From assembly GCA_021846945.1 (NCBI GenBank), contig JAJZVZ010000006.1, forward strand, positions 1 to 64,000: a stretch of 64,000 bases of DNA. Reading direction: 5' to 3'. The stretch comes from Acidobacteriota bacterium. Its GTDB lineage: Bacteria; Acidobacteriota; Terriglobia; Terriglobales; Acidobacteriaceae. Below, piece after piece: positions 50,162 to 58,978 of the stretch; within the stretch, counting starts at the first letter, position 1, and every line of letters begins with the position of its first letter. The notes beneath the pieces were generated by a model. That model saw only the letters and a list, made by a program, of their open reading frames with translations. It was not told where the DNA came from and did not search any database. A program made the translations under genes and the position numbers.

Positions 50162-52396
50162 TTATGGCTCCGGGGGCGTGGACGGCGGCAGGTTGTGCTC
50201 GGCCCAGTGCGACGGCGTTCGGCCCATCGTCAGCACCAGGCGGCCACCAGCGGCGATTTCGCTATGGCGGAGCCAGGCGCGGTCGAGCGGCTTGCCATCG
50301 AGCGTGGCGGCGGTGACGTAGATGTTTTGGGGCGACAGGTTGCGCGCCTCGATGACGAAGTCCTTGCCGCCGGCCAGATGCAGCGTAGTCTGCGGATAAG
50401 CCGGGCTGCCGATGAGGTAGGTGGGTTGGCCCGCGTTGGGAAAGATGCCCATCTGGCCGAAAGCGTACCACGAGGACATGGCGCCGGAGTCGTCATTGCC
50501 GGGCAGGCCGCTGCGGCCGGCGTGATAGCTCTCGGCGATGATCTCGCGGACGTGCTGATCAGTCTTATCGGGGCGGCCGGCCCAGTTGTAGAGATAAGGC
50601 GTAAGAAAGCCCGGCTCATTGCCAACGTTGTAGCGGCGAGGCACCGCGAAAAAGGCGTCGAGACGCTTGACGAAGGTTTGCGCTCCGCCCGACATCGCAA
50701 TCAGCGCCGCAACGTCCTGCGGCACAAAGGTGGAGTAGGTCCAGGAATTGCCTTCATAGAAGGTGTCTCCGCCCCAGGTGCAGCCTTTCATCGCCGAGAA
50801 AGGCGTGAGCCAGGTACCGTCGCGATGGCGCGGGCGAATAAAGCCCTTGAAGCCGCCGTCGGAGAAGTTTGCATCCCACAGGTTCTTCCAGTTCCCCGAG
50901 CGCACCAGGTACTTCTTATAGTCCGCCGCCTTGCCCAGACCCCTGGCGAGCATGGCAATTTCAAAGTCGTCGGCAGCGTACTCCATCGAAACCGATCCGG
51001 GACGATCGGATCCTTCGATAGAGACGTAACCCAGCTTGTGCCAGTCATCGAGGCCGCCGCGGCCCTCCTTGAAGTGGTCCGCGGGCGAAACTTCGGCATC
51101 GTGAACTTCAGCCTCATAAGCGGCCGGCCAGTCGATGCCCTTGAGTCCCTTTACGTAGGCGTCCGTCAGCATGAACTCAGCATTGCTTCCACCCTGGGTG
51201 CGTCCGTTGTAGTTGCCGCTGCGGGCGTCCGGGAGCCAGCCCTCGTGGCGATAGATATCGACGAGTGAGCGCGCGATGCCGGCTTCGCGCTCGGGTGCAA
51301 TCAGCGTAAGCAGCGGAGCCGAGGTGCGGAAGATGTCCCAGATGGCGTAGTAGTCGTCGTAATACGGTTCGCTGGAGGTCCACAGCGGATTCTCGCCGGT
51401 GCGGTCGGTGGGCATCAGCATGGCGTGGTAGAGCGCGGTGTAAAACATCTGCGCCTGCTGCGGGGTTTCGCCCTTAAGTTCGACGTTGCCCAGCGCCTTA
51501 TTCCATGCGGCGATGGCGGCAGCGTGAACGCTGGCAAAATCAAAGCCGGGAATCTCGGATTCGAGATTATGACGGGCCTGATCGATGCTGATAAAGGAAA
51601 TGCCGATCTTCATCAGGACAGGACGATGCGCGGGAACCGTAAAGCTCAGCCAGGCTCCGGCGCTGTTCCTGTCTGACCCGTGAGCGCTCTTACTGTTCGC
51701 CTGCAGTTGTCCATTCAACCACGTTCCCCAGGACTGGGCCGGTGTGTCGGTAACGGCGTAAAAGTACACCGTGTAAGGAACCGGCTGCTTGTTCCAGCCG
51801 CCCTTAACGCTGGTTGAGCCGGCGACTTCGGTGGGTGAAAAAATCTGCACGGTCGACGAGACGGGAATCTGGTTCTCGTGCGTGCGCAGGCCTGAGATGA
51901 GGCAGTGGGTCACGTCGAAGAACAGGTTGGCCTTTGCCCCCGCGGGATAACTGAAGCGGTAGATGGCGGCGCGGCGGGCAGCGGTAATTTCGGCGCCGAT
52001 TCCATAACGCGCCAGCTTGACGGAGTAGTAGCCAGCCGAAGCTTTCTCATCGGCGCGCGGCGACCGGGAGTCGAGTGGCGCCGGTGAGCCTGTCGTCGCC
52101 ATGACGAGGATGTTGCCGTACTTGACGCCGCCGCCTGTTCCGCTCACGTGAGTCTGGCTGAAGCCACGGATGTCGCCAGTGTCGTTCCAGCCGGCATTGG
52201 CGTCATGCCCTGCGGGAGCGGCCATGTCGGGCCCCGGCTTGATCATGCCGAAGGGAACGGCGGGGCCGGGAAAAACATTGCCGCCGCCAGAGACGCCAAG
52301 CAACGGGTCAATGGATTGGGCGAACTGGCCATAGGCTACGGGGCCAAGAAGCAAACCGGGAAGCAGAGTGATTGCAAAACTTCGAGCAAAATTCAC
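50162..52396 (-). CDS. Exported GH92 alpha-mannosidase-like enzyme, second copy
   Basis: This 744-residue protein has a clear signal peptide (~1-23) and then the GH92 beta-sandwich (IDPLLGVSGGGNVFPGP) and barrel. GLPGNDDSGAMSSWYAFGQMG is the family signature region. It is divergent enough from the copy at 42949 to have a different linkage or substrate. ATG 52396 is the only sensible start. Together with the alginate-lyase-like gene it forms a convergent pair of glycan-degrading genes. Confidence 0.93.
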   Translation of the reverse strand: MNFARSFAITLLPGLLLGPVAYGQFAQSIDPLLGVSGGGNVFPGPAVPFGMIKPGPDMAAPAGHDANAGWNDTGDIRGFSQTHVSGTGGGVKYGNILVMATTGSPAPLDSRSPRADEKASAGYYSVKLARYGIGAEITAARRAAIYRFSYPAGAKANLFFDVTHCLISGLRTHENQIPVSSTVQIFSPTEVAGSTSVKGGWNKQPVPYTVYFYAVTDTPAQSWGTWLNGQLQANSKSAHGSDRNSAGAWLSFTVPAHRPVLMKIGISFISIDQARHNLESEIPGFDFASVHAAAIAAWNKALGNVELKGETPQQAQMFYTALYHAMLMPTDRTGENPLWTSSEPYYDDYYAIWDIFRTSAPLLTLIAPEREAGIARSLVDIYRHEGWLPDARSGNYNGRTQGGSNAEFMLTDAYVKGLKGIDWPAAYEAEVHDAEVSPADHFKEGRGGLDDWHKLGYVSIEGSDRPGSVSMEYAADDFEIAMLARGLGKAADYKKYLVRSGNWKNLWDANFSDGGFKGFIRPRHRDGTWLTPFSAMKGCTWGGDTFYEGNSWTYSTFVPQDVAALIAMSGGAQTFVKRLDAFFAVPRRYNVGNEPGFLTPYLYNWAGRPDKTDQHVREIIAESYHAGRSGLPGNDDSGAMSSWYAFGQMGIFPNAGQPTYLIGSPAYPQTTLHLAGGKDFVIEARNLSPQNIYVTAATLDGKPLDRAWLRHSEIAAGGRLVLTMGRTPSHWAEHNLPPSTPPEP

Positions 52397-52614
52397 GGGG
52401 CCACTTTCTCCATTTTGAGCCTTTGCGGGCGATCAACATGTTCTCACGCGGCAACCGTCTCATTGTCCATGATTTCTGTCCTAGATGCCAGAACGGGGAA
52501 CAAATCCGCCGCAAGCGTCAGGCCAGCCCGGTCGCGACCGTATGCTTCTTCAATAAAAGACTGTGCTTGGAACTATAGCCGGAATCGCTTTTCTATTCAA
52601 ATCAATAAGATGGG
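52397..52614. other. Region between GH92 and the first USP operator
   Basis: No gene or terminator was recognised. It must hold the GH92 promoter on the minus strand. Confidence 0.4.
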
Positions 52615-52630
52615 TGTGATCCGAGTCACA
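52615..52630. promoter_or_regulatory. Crp-type operator upstream of the first USP gene
   Basis: TGTGATCCGAGTCACA is a perfect TGTGA-N6-TCACA palindrome, 104 bp before ATG 52734. A compressed partial copy, TGTGGTCACA, follows at 52643-52652. It matches the operator at 56525-56540 and the recognition helix of the regulator encoded at 54649. Confidence 0.75.
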
Positions 52631-52733
52631 GGACGGGGTGAATGTGGTCACAGCTAGCCGTTCTGGAAAGGGCGCAGACTCGGAGTCCAATAGGCTTCAA
52701 ATCGAAATGATTGCCAGAGCGAAGGAGGTTTCC

Positions 52734-53633
52734 ATGAGCTTCGCAAGCGGCTTGAAGACGATTGTCGTGGCTACCGATCTCCACGGCCAGTCTGAGGCTG
52801 CCCTGGAGTATGCACGCAAGCTGGCCGAGGGTTACGGCGCTCGGATCGTGCTGGCTCATGGTCTTGATCCGATGGATTACGCCGCGGTCGACGCGGTGCC
52901 CAACGGCGTTCGTGCGGAGCTCACCGAGCAGGCGCGCGCGGTACTTGATCGACTGGCCGGCGACCTGCTCCGGGAGGGGATTCACAGTCACTCCGAGATC
53001 CGGGAAGGAGCCGTAGCGGAGATGCTGGTGGATGTGGCGCGGCAGTACGAATCCGGCCTCATCGTCATCGGAACCAAAGGATCGGAGGGCGCAGGACCGG
53101 TGGTCGTCGGAGCCATCGCCGAGCGTCTGGTGCGGATGGCGCCATGCCCCGTCTTGGCGGTGGCCGCAGACTGGAATGCCGGCCCATGCCGTCCAACTCC
53201 GGGCGGGCCGGTTCTTTTGGCCATCGAGCGCAACGAGGCCATGACGGCTGCGGCGCAAACAGCCTGTTCGCTGGCGGAGACATTCAAACGCACGCTGCTG
53301 GTGCTGCATGTCCGCGGCGCCGCTGAGGTCTCTGCCATGCTGAGTCCGGGCCCGATCCGGCTCGAGGAGTTCGGCATCGAGCGCGGCCGAAATTTCCCAG
53401 TGCAGAGCATCGTCAAAGACGGCAAGCCGGCGGAAGCGATTCAGGAAGCGATCGCCCAATACCTGCCTTGCATCCTCGTGGTAGGGGTGAAGCGCGCGAG
53501 CGGCACGCCGGGGCCGCACGGCACCGCCTTTACCGTGCTGGCCCGTTCGCGGGCGCCCGTACTCTGCGTTCCACCTGAGCCGGAGCGCGCCGAACCGGAA
53601 CGCGAAAGCTGTGTCTCGCTAGAAACCATATAA
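52734..53633 (+). CDS. Tandem-domain universal stress protein
   Basis: This 299-residue protein has two USP domains. Domain 1 (~1-142) has IVVATDLHGQSEAALEYARKLA and LIVIGTKGSEGAG...ERLVRMAPCPVLAV, the G-x2-G-x9-G(S/T)-type ATP-binding region being partial. Domain 2 (~150-295) is more degenerate. USP proteins bind ATP or bridge to partners during stress and low oxygen. ATG 52734 follows GAAGGAGG. The upstream TGTGA-N6-TCACA site and the neighbouring Crp/Fnr gene suggest control by that regulator. Confidence 0.9.
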   Translation: MSFASGLKTIVVATDLHGQSEAALEYARKLAEGYGARIVLAHGLDPMDYAAVDAVPNGVRAELTEQARAVLDRLAGDLLREGIHSHSEIREGAVAEMLVDVARQYESGLIVIGTKGSEGAGPVVVGAIAERLVRMAPCPVLAVAADWNAGPCRPTPGGPVLLAIERNEAMTAAAQTACSLAETFKRTLLVLHVRGAAEVSAMLSPGPIRLEEFGIERGRNFPVQSIVKDGKPAEAIQEAIAQYLPCILVVGVKRASGTPGPHGTAFTVLARSRAPVLCVPPEPERAEPERESCVSLETI

Positions 53634-54022
53634 CGGCATGACCGCCCGAGGGGTGGAGTTCTGTTTTTTTGACGGGAAACAAGGCGAAGGATGGAGAAGA
53701 ATCACCAACTCATCGCTCATCATTGGTGCGCTTTTCCAGTTGCCGCGAATTGAGGTTTCCACCCATAAGCTGCCTTGCCGGGAAAGCGGCCGGCAGGGCG
53801 GGCTGTTTTCTTTTTTGAGGAACCTTCACGGCTGCGGCAAATCGTTTTTGGGGGGACAGAAAGCGGAAAGCCTCGGGAAAGCCATTTGGCCAATGTGCAA
53901 GAATGGGCCCATCGAAGATCCTCGAAGCTTGACGCGCGAATGAGAAACCGGATTGTGGCCTGACATGATGGCTTGACGCCGCGAGAATGGATTTTCGGGC
54001 CTAGACAGAGGGAGATGCGACC
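53634..54022. other. Intergenic region between USP and the cNMP-domain gene
   Basis: This 389-bp region contains the USP terminator (53772-53817). The ORF listed at 53638 and a 20-codon frame near 53691 lack good start signals. No palindromic operator was recognised. Confidence 0.4.
53772..53817 (+). terminator. Terminator after the first USP gene
   Basis: A 10-bp stem GCCTTGCCGG/CCGGCAGGGC (one G-U pair) with an 8-nt loop is followed by TGTTTTCTTTTTT. Confidence 0.75.
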
Positions 54023-54520
54023 ATGCAACTTGACGCGAGGTCAGGGCAAATGGAGGCTGTCGCGGCTCGCCCGCTGGCGGAACTGCTGGATTGCCCGCCG
54101 GCGACGGGCGGTCTGCTGACGGATTCGGCCGAATCAATCGAATGCGATTCGGGTGAGATCATCTTCCGCCAGTCGGAGCCGTGCAAGGGACTTTACGTGG
54201 TGGTTTCGGGGCAATTTCTGCGTAAAGCGGAGCGCCTGAAGACGCGCTTGAATCTGGGCCCGGCGCGCGCTGGAGAACTGGTGGAACTGGCAGCGGCACT
54301 GGGGGATGGGCGTCATACTTATACGCTCAGCGCACTCACTCCTGGATCGCTGCTGTTACTGCCGATGGAGCAGCTAGACCGGGCGTTCCAGAGCTATCCT
54401 CCGCTGCGGATGCGGCTTTTGGAGGAGCTGGCCCGCGAAGTCTCCCGGGCCTATATATCCTGCTGTATGAGCCGCATAGTGCGCACCCGCCGTCCCAGTT
54501 CGCAAATTGCCCAGGCGTAA
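54023..54520 (+). CDS. Cyclic-nucleotide-binding-domain protein without DNA-binding domain
   Basis: This 165-residue protein corresponds to the sensor half of a Crp/Fnr regulator. CDSGEIIFRQSEPCKGLYVVVSGQF is the beta-roll start (residues ~41-65), and a C-terminal dimerisation-like helix follows, but there is no helix-turn-helix. The phosphate-binding cassette residues typical of cAMP binding (GE..L/R) are not clearly present. ATG 54023 follows GGGAGA. It lies 128 bp upstream of the full-length Crp/Fnr gene and may sequester or modulate it (inference). Confidence 0.75.
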   Translation: MQLDARSGQMEAVAARPLAELLDCPPATGGLLTDSAESIECDSGEIIFRQSEPCKGLYVVVSGQFLRKAERLKTRLNLGPARAGELVELAAALGDGRHTYTLSALTPGSLLLLPMEQLDRAFQSYPPLRMRLLEELAREVSRAYISCCMSRIVRTRRPSSQIAQA

Positions 54521-54626
54521 ACCAGGGCCCCGGAGCCAGAAGCGTTGGCCACCGGGCGAATCCTCTCCCCGCAACTGAATTTGAGGCCATTCCCCAACGA
54601 CTCCATTGGAAGAATGCGCTATACTT

Positions 54627-54647
54627 CAATTTGACCAGCGGAAATTG
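54627..54647. promoter_or_regulatory. Possible palindrome at the Crp/Fnr gene start
   Basis: CAATTT-N9-AAATTG overlaps the region just before ATG 54649. It is a weak, A/T-rich inverted repeat that could serve in autoregulation. Confidence 0.25.
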
Positions 54648-54648
54648 T

Positions 54649-55362
54649 ATGCCTTCGAGTCACACCCATCACCCGCCGGAAGATTGTCTGAATTGCGAAC
54701 ACCGCCATCTGCGTATGTTCTGCAATCTCACCCCCGAGGCCCTGGCGGATTATGACGGGATCGGGATCATGATGAATCATGCGCGCGGCGCCAAGCTGTT
54801 TTCAGAGGGCGACCCGGCGCGTAACGTTTTTGTGATCTGCTTTGGCCAGGTGAAGATCTCTTCGACGTCGCGAGACGGCAAGACGATGATCCTGAAAATT
54901 GCGGGTCCGGGTGACGTAATGGGGTTAAGCGCCGTGCTGGCCAACGTTCCCCACGAGGTTACGGCCGAGGCCATCGAGCCATGCCAGGTGAAGACGGTCC
55001 GCAAGCAGGAGTTTATCGAGTTTCTGGGCCGCCACGGGATTGCTTCGATGCACGCGGCGCAGGCGCTCTCCGGCGAATATATGACGGTCTTCCATGACGC
55101 CAAGCGGCTGGCGCTCTCCGGCTCGGCGGCGGGAAGGCTGGCGCGGCTGCTGCTTGATTGGGGTCGCTCCGCCGCCAACGGCAAACCAGAGATCAAGTTC
55201 ACCATGGCGCTGACGCACGAGGAGATTGCCAACATGGCCGGAACCTCACGTGAAACGGTCACACGCCTCCTGAACCAGTTCCGCCGCGACCAGTGGATCA
55301 CGATCAAAGGCACCAGCCTGACAATCGTGAAGCCGGAGCAGTTGGAACGGCTCACGGCCTAG
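54649..55362 (+). CDS. Crp/Fnr-family transcription regulator with N-terminal cysteines
   Basis: This 237-residue regulator has an N-terminal C-x2-C-x8-C cluster (CLNCEHRHLRMFC) and a further Cys before the dimer helix (EPCQVK). That arrangement is close to, but not the same as, the FNR [4Fe-4S] ligands. The effector domain (~25-120, GARLFSEGDP-type start) and dimer helix lead to a helix-turn-helix, LTHEEIANMAGTSRETVTRLLNQF. RETVTR matches the RETVGR recognition helix of E. coli Crp, which reads GTGA. ATG 54649 is preferred over TTG 54631. It may be an oxygen or redox sensor. Confidence 0.88.
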   Translation: MPSSHTHHPPEDCLNCEHRHLRMFCNLTPEALADYDGIGIMMNHARGAKLFSEGDPARNVFVICFGQVKISSTSRDGKTMILKIAGPGDVMGLSAVLANVPHEVTAEAIEPCQVKTVRKQEFIEFLGRHGIASMHAAQALSGEYMTVFHDAKRLALSGSAAGRLARLLLDWGRSAANGKPEIKFTMALTHEEIANMAGTSRETVTRLLNQFRRDQWITIKGTSLTIVKPEQLERLTA

Positions 55363-55506
55363 TTCTCTTTTCCTCATTCGCCATCCTGGACACAGACTCG
55401 GAAACAGACTTGCGTGCGTGGCCGTCTGCGTAAGGACTGCGCACCGTTCACCCGCATTTTCAATTCCAGCCTGGTTCTGGCAGTGAACCCATCGGCGATC
55501 GGTGGG

Positions 55507-56454
55507 TCAGATGTGGGCAACGGCGTCCGCCGCGGACGCCTCGGCCGGCATGCCCAGGGGCTCGCGCAGCGTCAGCACCGGGCAGCGGGCGTGAGCCAGG
55601 ACGCGATAGACGGTGCGGTCTCGGGTGAGATTCTCAAAGGCGGAGCGGTGAGTGGCGCCGAGCACGATCAGGGATGCATCGCGCTCCGATGCTTCCGCCA
55701 GAATCTCAATGGCGGGGTTGCCGTGTACAACCGCCGGTTCGACGGTCAGGCAACAGCCGGCCATGGTCTCAGCGGCAAGAATGCGCAGTTCGCGTATGGC
55801 CGTAGAGTCGTCTCCGGTGGCAAGGCCCTCGCGCTCCAACTCAAATTTGGGCGGCAGCACATGAAGCAAAACCAGCTTGGCATGCTGGCCGGCAGCAATT
55901 TGGCAGGCAAGCGCCGCGCTCGGGCGAGAGGTCTCTCTGAGTGTGGTGGCATGCAGCACGACACGTTGGCGGTCGTGGCCTTCCACCGGGAGATGAGCCT
56001 CAGGTCCCACGGTGATGACCGGGAGGTTGACCGAGCGCAGCACTTGCTCTGCCACGGAGCCGATAAGCAGCTTACTCAGCTTGCTGCGGCTCCGGGTCCC
56101 GAGAACGACACGGTCTGCCTGGAACTGGCGGGCGGCAGCGGCGATCTGCTGTGGGGGATGGCCCTCCCGCACGAGCGGATCACACGTGAGGCCCTGACGG
56201 CGCGCTGTGTCGCACCAAGGCGCTATCTCTTTCTCAGCGAAATCCAAAGCGCCTGAGGGATCGTAGTAGGGCATACCTGCGGCGTCCACAGACATCGCTG
56301 CGCTGGAGGCAAGCGCATGAACAACGATCAGGCGCGCCCCCGTTTCGGCTGCCTGCTCAAGCGCAAACGGCATCAAGTGATCCAGGTCGCCTAGGTCGGT
56401 AGCGACCAGAATCACTGCCGGATGCGACCAGCGATGGTGGCCAGACTCCGGCAT
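55507..56454 (-). CDS. Tandem-domain universal stress protein, second copy
   Basis: This 315-residue tandem USP has domain 1 (~10-150, VILVATDLGDLDHLMPFALEQA ... VVLGTRSRSKLSKLLIGSVAEQVLRSVNLPVITV) and domain 2 (~165-300, LIVLGATHRSAFENLTRDRTVYRVLAHARCPVL). ATG 56454 with TGGGG upstream is preferred; the track start (GTG 56517) is only 8 bp from the operator. A perfect TGTGA-N6-TCACA site lies ~70 bp upstream. It converges on the Crp/Fnr gene. Confidence 0.9.
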   Translation of the reverse strand: MPESGHHRWSHPAVILVATDLGDLDHLMPFALEQAAETGARLIVVHALASSAAMSVDAAGMPYYDPSGALDFAEKEIAPWCDTARRQGLTCDPLVREGHPPQQIAAAARQFQADRVVLGTRSRSKLSKLLIGSVAEQVLRSVNLPVITVGPEAHLPVEGHDRQRVVLHATTLRETSRPSAALACQIAAGQHAKLVLLHVLPPKFELEREGLATGDDSTAIRELRILAAETMAGCCLTVEPAVVHGNPAIEILAEASERDASLIVLGATHRSAFENLTRDRTVYRVLAHARCPVLTLREPLGMPAEASAADAVAHI

Positions 56455-56524
56455 GGTATCTACCCCACACAAGGGAGCGTGCCACCAAGGAGAGGACAGA
56501 GATGTGCCATCGGGCACCGATGAA

Positions 56525-56540
56525 TGTGATGTGGATCACA
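56525..56540. promoter_or_regulatory. Crp-type operator upstream of the second USP gene
   Basis: TGTGATGTGGATCACA is a perfect TGTGA-N6-TCACA palindrome, 71 bp before ATG 56454 on the minus strand. It could also act on the divergent heparinase-like gene 288 bp away. Confidence 0.75.
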
Positions 56541-56827
56541 ATTTCGGGCATGAACCTGAGGATTTCGGGCGGGCCGTCTCCGCATGGCAGCAGGTAGACA
56601 TTCCAGGCTGGAGCACTTGTGGTACTGGCTTCAGTTCACGTCCCAGACGGTATACTGGCACGCAGCCGTAAAAACCTCATGATCACGGGGCCCAAACGGC
56701 CGGCGTGCAGGACGCACTGGCCGGAGCATCCTGCTCCATCTTCTCCTGAGAACCGGGCATCGCACGGTACTTCGGGCATGCAGTGGAGCGCAATTCGGTC
56801 CTAAAGACGAAAAGAGAGGATAGGAAT

Positions 56828-58849
56828 ATGAACCGTCGTGATTTTCTGGCAGGCAGCATCGCCTTGGCAGGACAGCAAAGACTTCTTCACTCCATGGGGA
56901 CAATGTCCATCGCAGGGCAGGGCGCGCCGCCCGCTGAATCTCCGCAGAACCTCCTCAGCACGACCTTCCCTGAATCCCTCCTGGCAAGCAAGCTGCTTCC
57001 GATTGATCAGTGGCATCCCTACCCCAAGTGGAGCGAACGCAGTCCATGGGAGGCAATCCCGGCCGATATCCGGCAGGCATTCATCGCCAGGGCGGAAGAA
57101 GATCAGAAGGCCGGATGGAAGGCATTTCTGGCGACAACCTTCATGGAATTCAAGCGGAATGGCAACCGGACGCACTATGAGGCCTACACTTTTGGCCGGC
57201 GCGCGAAGGTATTGCACCTGGTGCTGGCCGAGTGCATGGAGGGAAAAGGACGCTTCATGGATGACATCATGAATGGCGTCTGGCTGATCTGCGAAGAGAG
57301 CTTCTGGGGCGTTCCCGCACACCTGGGCGCGCAACGCGCGGGAGTGGGTCTGCCGGATGTGACCGAGCCGATCATCGAGCTTTTCGGCGCGGCGACGGCG
57401 CAACTGATGGCTTGGACCAAATACCTAGTAGGCGAGCAACTCGATCAGATTTCGCCGCTGATCGGCAAGCGCATCACGCTGGAGACGGAGCGACGCATTC
57501 TGGAGCCGGCACGCAACCGCGACGACTTTGGCTGGATGGGCCTGAACCCCAGACACGGGCGCCTCAACAACTGGAATCCGTGGATCAACTCCAACATCCT
57601 GGTGGCAAATCTCATTCTGGAAGAGGATCCGAAGCTCCGGACCCACGAAGTTGCGCGAATTACGCGGAGCCTTGATGCCTATCTGAACCAATACTGGCCG
57701 GATGCGGGCGAGGAAGAGGGTCCGGGGTACTTCAGCGTATCGCCGATGTGCTACTTCGAAGCGGTAAGCATGATCAATCAAGCCACGGGCAACGCCACCA
57801 ACATTCTCTCCAATCCTTTTATCGATGCGATGGGGAGATACATTCTGGCTGCTCACATTGCGGGCGATGACTACATCGACTATGGAGACGCGCACGTGCA
57901 TGCGGCTCCGGACGGCGACCTGCTCTACCGCTATGGCAAAGGGGTTCACGATCCGCAACTGGAGGAGTTCGGCGCCTACTGCGCGGCCAAGGAAGGATGG
58001 ACGGCGACCGGTGAAGGCCTCACCAGAATTCTGAATGAAAGCCTGGTGAGCATGTCGCGGGCACTGCCGGCCGTACTGGAGGCAAACGAAGTTCGCGGCG
58101 CAAAACAAGAGGACGTCCTTCTGCGCGACTCCTACTATCCCGATCTGGGCCTGGCGACGGCGCGCGTGAAAGCCGGATCGCCGGAAGGCATGTACTTCGC
58201 GGATCTGGCCTCGAACAACGGGCGCAGCCACAGCCACAATGACACCGGCAGCTACATCATTTACCTCGACGGCAAGCCGGTGGCAATTGATGTGGGCGTG
58301 GAAGCATACAGCCGCAAGACCTTCAGCGCTGAGCGCTACACGCTTTGGACGATGCAGTCGGCGTATCACAACCTGCCCACCATTGGCGGCGTCATGCAGC
58401 ACGACGGCCGGCAGTACAAGGCTACAAACCGCAGGCATGAGAGCAACGACCAGCGCGCTATCTTTTCCTTTGACATTGCTGCGGCCTATCCCCAGTCAGC
58501 CGGAGTCAAGTCCTGGGTGCGTACGCTCACGCTGGATCGCGCGCGCGACGTGCTCACCGTCAATGAAAACTTCGAGCTGGAACGCGCCGTGCCGGTAAGC
58601 CTGACCGTGATGACTCCGCGGGTCGTGAGCATCAACCCGGGCAATTTAACCCTGAATCTCGTGTCTGGAGAAGGCCGGCCCTGCGTCATTAAGTACGACG
58701 CGGAGCAGATCGAGCCCAAGGTGGAGACGATCAAGCTCACCGATGCGGGACTGCGCGAGAGCTGGGGAGACCAGATCTACCGCATCCTGCTCAATTCAAA
58801 GACGCCGGTGGCGAAGGGGAACTGGTCCTATGAATTGCGGCCGGCATAA
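56828..58849 (+). CDS. Exported heparinase II/III-like polysaccharide lyase
   Basis: This 673-residue protein should cleave a uronate-containing polysaccharide by beta-elimination. A Tat-like signal MNRRDFLAGSIALAGQQ begins the protein. The alpha/alpha toroid (~90-400) and a C-terminal beta-sandwich (~410-670) follow. NNGRSHSHNDTGSYIIYLDG at ~458-477 is the conserved heparinase II/III segment with the catalytic His region. ATG 56828 (after GAGGATAGG) is preferred over the upstream track start. Relatives cut heparin, heparan, alginate or ulvan, so the substrate is open. Confidence 0.85.
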   Translation: MNRRDFLAGSIALAGQQRLLHSMGTMSIAGQGAPPAESPQNLLSTTFPESLLASKLLPIDQWHPYPKWSERSPWEAIPADIRQAFIARAEEDQKAGWKAFLATTFMEFKRNGNRTHYEAYTFGRRAKVLHLVLAECMEGKGRFMDDIMNGVWLICEESFWGVPAHLGAQRAGVGLPDVTEPIIELFGAATAQLMAWTKYLVGEQLDQISPLIGKRITLETERRILEPARNRDDFGWMGLNPRHGRLNNWNPWINSNILVANLILEEDPKLRTHEVARITRSLDAYLNQYWPDAGEEEGPGYFSVSPMCYFEAVSMINQATGNATNILSNPFIDAMGRYILAAHIAGDDYIDYGDAHVHAAPDGDLLYRYGKGVHDPQLEEFGAYCAAKEGWTATGEGLTRILNESLVSMSRALPAVLEANEVRGAKQEDVLLRDSYYPDLGLATARVKAGSPEGMYFADLASNNGRSHSHNDTGSYIIYLDGKPVAIDVGVEAYSRKTFSAERYTLWTMQSAYHNLPTIGGVMQHDGRQYKATNRRHESNDQRAIFSFDIAAAYPQSAGVKSWVRTLTLDRARDVLTVNENFELERAVPVSLTVMTPRVVSINPGNLTLNLVSGEGRPCVIKYDAEQIEPKVETIKLTDAGLRESWGDQIYRILLNSKTPVAKGNWSYELRPA

Positions 58850-58884
58850 CCGGGATTTATAGCGAGGGACGAACAGAAAATTCA

Positions 58885-58929
58885 GGGTGGAGGATCCCCA
58901 CGGAAGTCGTGGAGCGGGATGCTCCACCC
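58885..58929. terminator. Nested hairpin between convergent genes
   Basis: GGGTGGAG...CTCCACCC encloses GATCCC/GGGATG and CACG-gaagt-CGTG, giving a long imperfect stem. It lies between the heparinase-like and NarL-type genes. It resembles the REP-like palindrome at 36375 in its inner gaAGTCGTG core. Confidence 0.55.
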
Positions 58930-58978
58930 AGATGCTTTTGCGAGGATACTTCAGATTTCGACGCCGTGCGCCGTTCGA

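Noticed and set aside
53638-53943. 101-residue ORF after the USP gene
   Set aside because: It spans the USP terminator, has no Shine-Dalgarno sequence and no protein-like pattern.
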